From Trichoplusia ni (lineage: Eukaryota; Arthropoda; Insecta; Lepidoptera; Noctuidae), in contig NC_039486.1 in NCBI RefSeq assembly GCF_003590095.1, positions 6,384,336-6,448,335 on the forward strand: a stretch of DNA of 64,000 nucleotides, read 5' to 3'. The stretch's first letter is position 1. Every line of letters starts with the position of its first letter. The translations under genes and the position numbers were made by a program. This document shows positions 37,601 through 46,600 of this stretch, piece after piece. The notes beneath the pieces were generated by a model. It saw nothing but the letters and a program-made list of their open reading frames with translations. It did not search any database and was not told the DNA's origin.

Positions 37601-40600
37601 TTGCTAAAGCTAGAAACCTTAAATTTAGACAGCACCTGTTTAAGAATTTATCTGGAAATTTAGCTTCCAGTACGGTTAGGTAGGGAATAAAGAAGCCAGA
37701 TAGAGGAAAAAATATTGTACCACGGGAACACAAAATATCGTCAACGTTCAAACCTCGAAAACCTTTGTTGTTAAATCATAAAGGGAATTAGTTGTAACTG
37801 AGTACTTCTGGTCATGGAAATGGGTATTAGACCAAAACACAATCATAAGTCCGTAACATAGATTTGTAAAAATATTGAATTTATTTTGGTTTTTATTAAA
37901 CTACAAAAAAATACGAAGGTAAAACGCATCAAAGAATAATTACGTCACTTGTCGGTGAAAAGCGAACTAATAAGTGACGTCACATGATATATAAACCTAA
38001 TTCATCATTTTTTAAATCTAGCTGAACGACAAGTTTTCGTCAAATACCGGATCACAATACGGGATTAATAAGCTGGTCAAAAGTATTTTCATATGGCTTG
38101 GTTTCGGTCTCCGCTTCTCTCAATAAGGACGAAGCTACGCGCGTTTGCGCCTCTCTTGTCATCCCTTTTGGGCCGTCTATCTTTTTTTGGTCACTTGTAT
38201 ATCAAACTGGGAGGCGTATACCATGTTTTCTGTTTTCCGATTCGCACTCACGTCAAGGACGTAGCTTTTTCTGCGGTTTTGATTGCATTTAATGTCAAGA
38301 AATAAATGTTATCATGGCGCTGATCAAGCACATCGTAATAGTAACGAAAACTTATAATATTAGAGAAAATAAATGATCGTTATTTTTAATACCTTCTCCG
38401 ACAAAAAGAGTTTAAGTGTTAATCAGTCGTATGAAATAAGTATTTATTTATTTAATACTTTTTTTACTTGATATTTACAGTATGACTCTATTATCGTCTC
38501 TATATCGAATGACGTCACTATTTCCATTTTCAAGGCACGTATTTTGAAGTGACATTCCTAACAATACCGTCTGCTTTAAAGGATTTAGACAGTGGTGTAC
38601 ACTAAAAGGAACAAGCAAGTCGACAGCTGTGTAGCGCCCACATGTGCATATGCATAATACAAACATGTTTATCGCTGTGCGAGCGGAGTCGCTTCGTACG
38701 GTCAGCAACAAAAGTCGGTTAACACAATCAGATTATCAAATCACCATCATCACTCCACCAACCAAATGAATTGTGTTGCTGTTTCATATTAAGAAACAAA
38801 AGACGTGCACACTTAGTATAATAAAGAATAGTATAACTAAACACCAAATGCTGGTCGCTGCTACAAAATTACCTGCACTTACGTAGTAACTATTTAGTAA
38901 TCTGTGCCTGCACTTTGTAAAACGAACTGAGTGAACCAACTTTTTTACCTGACAGTACTGTTTCGCGCCCGCAGTTTATGTGAATCGATGCGTATAAATT
39001 CATTGTTTTTTTAACACTAGAGGGCAGATGCGAATTGCTTTTTCATCAGGTTCTGTGTACGAATAAAATACAATGTTTCCTTTAGTTCACAACATTGAAA
39101 CTAAATACACGTGTTGTGAAATTCGTGGAAAACGTTTGACCGAAAATTGAAAATTTTATTCACGCTCATAAAACCAGTCAAGGTGTGGCTGATATAGTTG
39201 TGATGCAAACTATTGTTCATTGCAAGAAGTGTGTCGAACCTAACTAACATTATAGGATATATAACAAAAAAAACTGTTTAATCCATCACACTGATTTCCA
39301 AAAAATATTGAACTCGTATTTTTTTCTTTCATCTCGTAAACAAAACTGAAGGCGATACAGTGATTTAGAATCTCGTATGTTTTTAGTGCCCACTACTTAA
39401 GTGATTATTATCTTCCTTACGTTTTAATGATGTGATAAAATGAGCAATCGTCTGACGGACTAAACAGAATTAGTCAAATACTCCATTGGAGGTTCACAAG
39501 AAATAAGTATTAATGAACTTTAACAGGCTGGCACTTCTGTGGTATTCTTTTCATCTGGCACTGACTAATTCTGTAGACAAATGAATGTCAAAGCTTGGTA
39601 GCTTCAAACGGAACTGCATCGCTGAGCGCTGTCTGCAACTATTGTGTGGTCGACATTTGGGCCAAATAAACATCAATTCATCGCTTAAACACTGTTTATT
39701 TGTTCCTATCTATATACTTACTAATACAAAATCCGTCTACTAATTTATTATAGTTGAAGATTTTGTTTGTTTTTATATACGATAATCTCTAACAAGGAAG
39801 AAATGCCAGTTCTACATCAATAATGATTTACCCAAATTAAGCTACTGAGTTACAATGATTCACCGCTTCCTAAGTGCTCTTGCTGCGAGAGAAGAAATTT
39901 AAATATGTATAACACCTTCAACACAAAAATGTAGGATTATGTAAATATTTTAGGTAGGTGCAAAGCGATTAATCTACAAATACATTTACTGTAGTATAAA
40001 TATCAGTGTTTATTATCAATAAATACACCTGTTCCTCTAAGTCACTTAAGCACACTCTGATTATTAAACAGAGAATATACAATCAAACAATTGATAAGCA
40101 TTTGAGTAAATTGATGTCTTATAATTATAATCATTAAATTCCATTCTAGAATAGACGAAATGACAAGCAGTATTTACTCTATGTGGGAAATGGCAACTAA
40201 ACCCAAGGTAAGGTACCTTGGGTTTAGTTGGCCAACAATGTGATGGTATAACTTTACCTACGTTACTACACAGGAGCCCAAATATCCATTTCCCGCCCAA
40301 AACATCATCATTAGCGATCTATTAGAATGCAAGCTGAAGGCCGGCCGACACGTGTAGCGCATACCAAATACGTTTACGCACCATTAAAATCTGAAAACAT
40401 ACTTTATTCAATTTTGAACCTTAGAGCGTTACGTAATAAGCCTAACATAAGCTCACGAGATTAACCAATCCTTCCTGCAAGTTACGGGTCTGAATGCTAT
40501 GTAACTATACCGAATCAGAAATGGTAGGTTGATTAGGTTCAGAATCCGCTTCCGTCGGCTAGAGCAAATTCGGTGGGTTCTGACTTGAATAAATGCTGCA

Positions 40601-43600
40601 TCAGCGAGACAAATGCCGCAACTAAATTGTATACGAATGTTCGTAAAATATTTTGGATGGAATTTAAATATCAACAACTCACATTCTATTTCCTTATTCC
40701 TTGGGCATATTGTAAATAAAATTTCAGTAAAGGCTTACTTTTGCACAACGTTCTCTAAATTTGTTGTTTCAAAATGTATGTTGGTTATTTCTCCTCTACC
40801 ATCATTTATCAGGTCTGGGTTCGAACAACAAATATCGCCGGCTCGTTTTTATTGTGGCAAATCCGTTTCCGAACCCTGATATATTACGTGTATCTCTTGC
40901 TACCTATACCTAACTATATCATCAGTATTAGGTGGGTTGCCACATACATATGTAGGTACACATATATTATGTACTACTGTAAAAAGTATGACTGTTGAAG
41001 TAAGAAAGAATTGTATTCTTCAGGTTATCTTAAGATCTCTGTTAGTAGGCACCTATAAACAAAGGATCTTCAAATGGTTCTCTTTTGTTCCATACCCATC
41101 TTTCAAAGTCGTCTAAAAATATCTAGCATCGTCCAAATTTCGTTATTTGGCGTCCTATAACGTGATAAATGATAAATCGAGGAGAGAAAAGGTCCAGGGA
41201 GGAAATACCTCAGGCATTGGCAGTAAATCAAGTTCTATTACAGGTGAAAGTGAACAACGACAACGTACTCCGACCCTGAAAAATGTGGTCACGAACAAAG
41301 GGACAAAGGAAACTTAGTAATGTTCTTTTTGGTATTATTTAGGCCACAGAAGTTGTTATTTGAATAATGAAAAATAATTTAATGAAAATCAAAATATTAT
41401 TCATTAGAAGTTGTTGCAACAATTCTTTAAGGTCGTTAATCACATTGCTCAGATATATGAATTGGCGAATCAAAATATGGGTTCACTACGAAAAGGAACG
41501 TTCATACAAAGGAATGTGCACAGAAAAAGCGGTAATACTTTTCATTATACGAGGAAACTTTAAAATTATACCGTCTCAAAGTACAAATAGTATGTTTTAG
41601 TGTAAGATGTCTATTAGATATTATTTATATTGTCCTAATCTTCTGGAAACACAGTATTTATCTAATCTACTTTAGCTCAGACGCTGTGGATTGTGACTGA
41701 TATTTAAAAGTTAATGTATAATCTGTTTTAAATGTGAGTAATTTATTACGCCAGCTTTATGTGAGTTTAAAAGAGACTTGTTTATAAACAAAACGGTATC
41801 ATTAAATCATTAAATACATTCCAATCTGTAGGCTTAACTTTAGATATTGTGTTGATGATTGAAATATATGAAGTAAGAAGTCCTATATCAGTTCATTTTA
41901 CTTTTTCTTATTAAAGGCTCAAATTCGCTCGATAACGGAAATACATTTTATTAATACTGAACTGCTGACTTCGAACTTCAATTGATCAGAAACAATTATT
42001 TATTTATTTATGAGAGATTCAAAAATTAATTTCAAGTTTCAAGGGTAATCTTCAAATAATTTGCTCTACCCACGAATAAATGTATGCGAATTTCATTCAC
42101 TGAAAATATACTGAAAACCTACACAAATTTTTCCAAAAACGTTTTCGGAAGCAAAAAGAATGGTTTCCACTATCTACACATTCCGGGAATATTGTCGACT
42201 TGTTTGACCGTTTTCTCTTTATATATAGACGTGGTCCACATATCCAATAGGTACCTATGTGTGTTGTTCTAGTGTAAAGCACTGACTTATTCTATTGAAT
42301 CAGGTGCATAACTTTAAAACAATTGCTTCCTAAACTTCTTAATGAAACCGATCAGTAACTTCACAATGGTATCCACATAGCTAGATAGATAAAATTTATA
42401 AAAAGCAATCTAAAAAATAAATACGAGATTGAAAATCGTAACAAATAACTAATGATACCTTTTTTATGTGGAGCGCTGTCTCATCATTTTCAAGCAAAGT
42501 GATAAAATATCAAACAAGGAAAAACCAAAAAATATATTAATTAATTTTACAATATTAATCCTTTTAAATAGGACCAATAAAAACATTTATCAGCTTTATA
42601 ACGTATCAGTCTTAGTCAAAACTGTCAAGAGATAACTATAACTTGTTTATATATAAAGTCTGAGCAGTAATCGCGTTAGTATGTATGTACCTACTTAAAA
42701 TACAGTAAACTAAAAATGTGGGCTCTGATAGCAATCTGTGCTTTGTTTTCTTCTACGGCATGGGCCCACGAAAAGGAATTGGGTTGGCATCGAACAGTGG
42801 GTATCAAGAATGCTGAATTAATAAAAGTATCGGAAGAGGCAGAGATCAGAAGTCGCATCGTTGGTGGAACCATAGCGCCGTACTACGCCCACCCTTACCT
42901 TGTTGGTCTCATCATCGATATAATTGGATCCACGTCTCCATCAGCCTGCGGTGGATCACTCCTCTCCACATCCAGAATCCTAACAGCAGCACATTGCTGG
43001 AACGATGGTTTCTCTCAAGCGTTCCAAATCGAGGCAGTAATGGGATCAGCGTTCCTGTTTCACGGAGGCTTGCGAATATACGTAACTGGTATCGCTATAC
43101 ACCCCAGGTACGATTCAAGAACATGGGCCAACGACATTGCAATGCTCTACCTGCCGGTGCACGTTCCACTCTCTGGAGCGATTCAGCCAATTAAGTTACC
43201 ATTCGGGCCTCTATTACAAATGGACTATGCGAAAAAGACGGTCAGAGCTGCAGGTTACGGAAGGTACTCAGATTTATCCTTGCCAACAACTAACACCATG
43301 GCCAGAAATGTTCTGCTCGAAGTTATACCTTTAGACAAATGTCGATCGTTTTACGGTCAAATTGTGCAAGACTCCAATATTTGCACTAACGGCTATGGTG
43401 GAGTTGGAATTTGCCAAGGTGACTCAGGTGGACCATTAACATTGAATGTTCACGGAGAAGAAGTTTTAATTGGCGTTAGCTCATTTGTAGCGAGGGATGG
43501 ATGTGAATTAGAATTCCCGTCCGCATTTGCGAGAGTAAGCAGTTACATCGACTGGATAAGGGTTCAGATATAAGGTGTCTGCTCAATTAATTGCTTAATC

Positions 43601-46600
43601 CAGTGACAACAATGACTATTGTGAATTAAAGGTATAGATTTAAATAAAGAATTGTGATATAAATAAAGCGCTTATAATTGTTATTAAATAGTAATATATC
43701 TACGTAATATGTGCATTACTTTGTCCAAGTAGATCCAAGTGAATGATTTATGTAGATAGCAATAAAAAAAACATAATCTGAAGTCAAAATCTTTTTATAT
43801 TTCTGTAATTATCCAAGTGTTCTTCGACATAGTTGAGACAACTACACATCGACACAAATAAAAGAGATTTGGATAAAACAAAATCTAGACTAGTAGTAGT
43901 AGTAGTTTGAATTTAAGGTTTTAGATAGCAGTACTTAACTAAGTCATATTTCAAAAGTTGATAAAACTAAACCCAGTATCTGACGAAACTTTCTACTGAC
44001 GTGAAATATCTCAAGGTTTGAATAAAGAGAGATCGGTAAGACATTCGCGAACATATTTAACTTTCAAAATGTCTGCCAGTACCTACCTACCTAGAAGTAA
44101 AAGAGCAGACGTACCTAATAAACGTTAATTTAATTTCCCGCCTTTGAGAGCACATTTTTTTGCAATGTCCATTGTCATTTGAAATAATTGTAACTTAACT
44201 AGCATTTTTGTTCTTTTATGTGATGCTTCGAAAAGCAAACAACAACAAATAGAAATGTATTTTCTTAGAATTCGTAGGATTTTCAGAAACACACTTTGTC
44301 AAATTTTTTTTTTCTAATTCTACAAGCTATTAAATTCTTGAATATATGTGGGAACTTTCCACTATTATAATCTTGTACATCTACTTGTATTGTATCAATT
44401 ATGTAAATTGTAAGCCATACCAAAACCGATTAATAAATTCCGGCAAAATCGCTAGCAAGAATAAGAGAATTGCTTTTGATTTGCTAATGGAGTACAAGGA
44501 ACTCGTAAAATATTAATTACGCATTCGGTTATAAAATATTCAATACATTTAGATTGCATAATACAATGGATGAAATGTAATATCGGTGTATTTGTATTGT
44601 TTATTGTTGGTGCAAGAACACGCATCGCCAAATCTTTAGGATTACGCGGTCTATCTTTAAGTACTTAAATGATAAAGAAGGATTAACCAGCTATATTGGG
44701 ATTTATGTCACCATTATTTATACGAATTAGTGTTAATCGTAATGTATAATATATTTTTTTTGTTTCTTTGGACTTCTAGATCCGCAAAAGCATCACCCGC
44801 GTATTGACTTTCCGACGCGTTACCTGAGCTTCGGGGAAACTCTTCGCGCCAATTGCACGACGGCTCCCGCCCTGCCAGCACCTCATATCACATGGTTTAT
44901 AAATGGCAGAAAGGTATAAGGAGTATTGCTTATTTACTTAGGTTTTAAGAGAAATAGCGCCAATGTATGTAGAAGTCTTATAATTGCCGTAGAGAACTTT
45001 GAAAGGCGTGTAATATTTACACAGATACCAACAGAACGTGAAGTAACAAAACTCCTGAAAAAGCAGTCCCTTTAAAAAAACTTTATCATTGAAGAATAGA
45101 CAGTGCCGTATTATCCATAAGGCACTTTAGGCCAGTGCCTAGGGGCCCAGGGGCCCAGCACACGCGATGAAAAAAAAAAGTGATACCACGGTAGAGGCCC
45201 ACATTATTGACACTATGCATCTAAAAAGCTCGATAAATTTTCCACTGAAAGAAAATAACTTGAACCAAAGGGGCCCCCACTCCTTTGTTGCCTCGGGCCC
45301 TAGATCCGGCCCTGAGAATAGACCAAATTTTGTCCAATAACTGTAGTCTACAAGGAACTCAAAATGAGTAGAATTTTTGTGCTGTAAGCTGGGTCAAAAG
45401 TCATGAAATTCACAAAACTGCAAGATTAACCAACAACGCTAAGTAAAATAATTCCAAAAAAAGACGTAGTCGAAACTTCTGTCATCATCTATCATGCAAC
45501 ATCACTTTTTTCTAGATGGACGAGCTGGTAGCCCACTCTCACAAGTTCCGCGTACCGATGAGCGAAAGGAATGGCCGCCGCGGGTTACAGAGGACCTTCG
45601 AGTATGACGCCGGCTTCAGCAGCCCGCCCCCACTACTGACCCTCACTCACGCCTCGCATATAGCTACACGCCCGCCCGGCTGCAATCTGAAGGAACACCA
45701 GGTGAATATAGAATATATTTATACAAACGGTTTTTTTGTATAGGAAATTGACGATATATTATTAGACTAAGTGATGCCCAGAATGAAGGCATACTGAGAA
45801 CAGTCATAGTGTTAATTATCTCGTTATTCACCTAAAAATCGTATTGCATCAAATTCTGTCCAATCAAGGCACACCTTTTTCGGGCCTTTAAGGATAACTA
45901 AACAAGAGACAATGTTGCTTCAATATTTGTTATAATTATTTCGAGAGTAATTATTTACGTCGTTTATGGTTATTAATTGTGAGTTACTTAATGGTTATGA
46001 AATGGGAAAATCTAAAGTTTTCGCAAGTAAAATGAAAATCGTATGTAGAGTTACAAGATTACTAGCAAAACATCAAAAGGTAGGGAAATTCTGACTAAAT
46101 TAACGTGGAGGTAATCTATTTTGTTTGCGTTCATAATGTGTATATTTGTAGGTACCTATAATATAAATACGTTGCTAGGCACGAGGAAATTACTTTTATG
46201 CAAATTAACCATTAGGTGTGCTCGTACGTGCACGTCTGCCAACTGTCGACTGTACGTAAACACAGGAAACAAATCAGCGTTTACCCCATATACAGAAATG
46301 TATCTATTACTTTTTCCAATTTTGTGCTCACCCCCAATAGCAAAAAAGTGTCACGTGTCAAACGAAACTCGCTGTGAAAACCTGAAACGAAAAACTTCTA
46401 AACTAAAGTATAAAGCTACAGCAAATATAATCCGCCTATTTTCAAACGGCTATATTTCTGTAGTGTAACGACAAAGCCACAAAGGCATGTTGCAATAGCT
46501 ACAAGACTGGTTGCTAACCGCTGAATAAACCAACCCATATACTTTCCTAGAAACAGTCATGCCTCTTATTCTTTCTCCCGACCACAATGTGTATTTCTCT

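Larger units (their letters stand above)
36798..44779 (+). other. Beat-like intron 3, 8 kb, hosting the protease gene
   Basis: Contains a complete serine protease gene on the same strand (42716-43573), a degenerate Helitron remnant near 39709, a perfect hairpin at 40194-40230 and a TAG microsatellite near 43891. A patch at 38090-38300 is open in two plus-strand frames, but neither peptide is recognisable. The rest is AT-rich without visible features. Confidence 0.75.

Noticed and set aside
38946..38960. On the minus strand, TACTGTCAGGTAAA resembles part of the miR-8 mature sequence.
   Set aside because: The 5' seed differs and no pairing arm is present on either side, so there is no precursor hairpin.
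40805..40870. A tRNA B-box-like string (GGGTTCGAAC) in the Beat intron.
   Set aside because: No A box or cloverleaf can be drawn. At most it is a piece of a SINE-like repeat.
46121..46468. 115-codon frame inside Beat intron 5, cysteine-rich.
   Set aside because: No known domain and no splice sites joining it to the neighbouring exons in phase. It is likely a chance frame.
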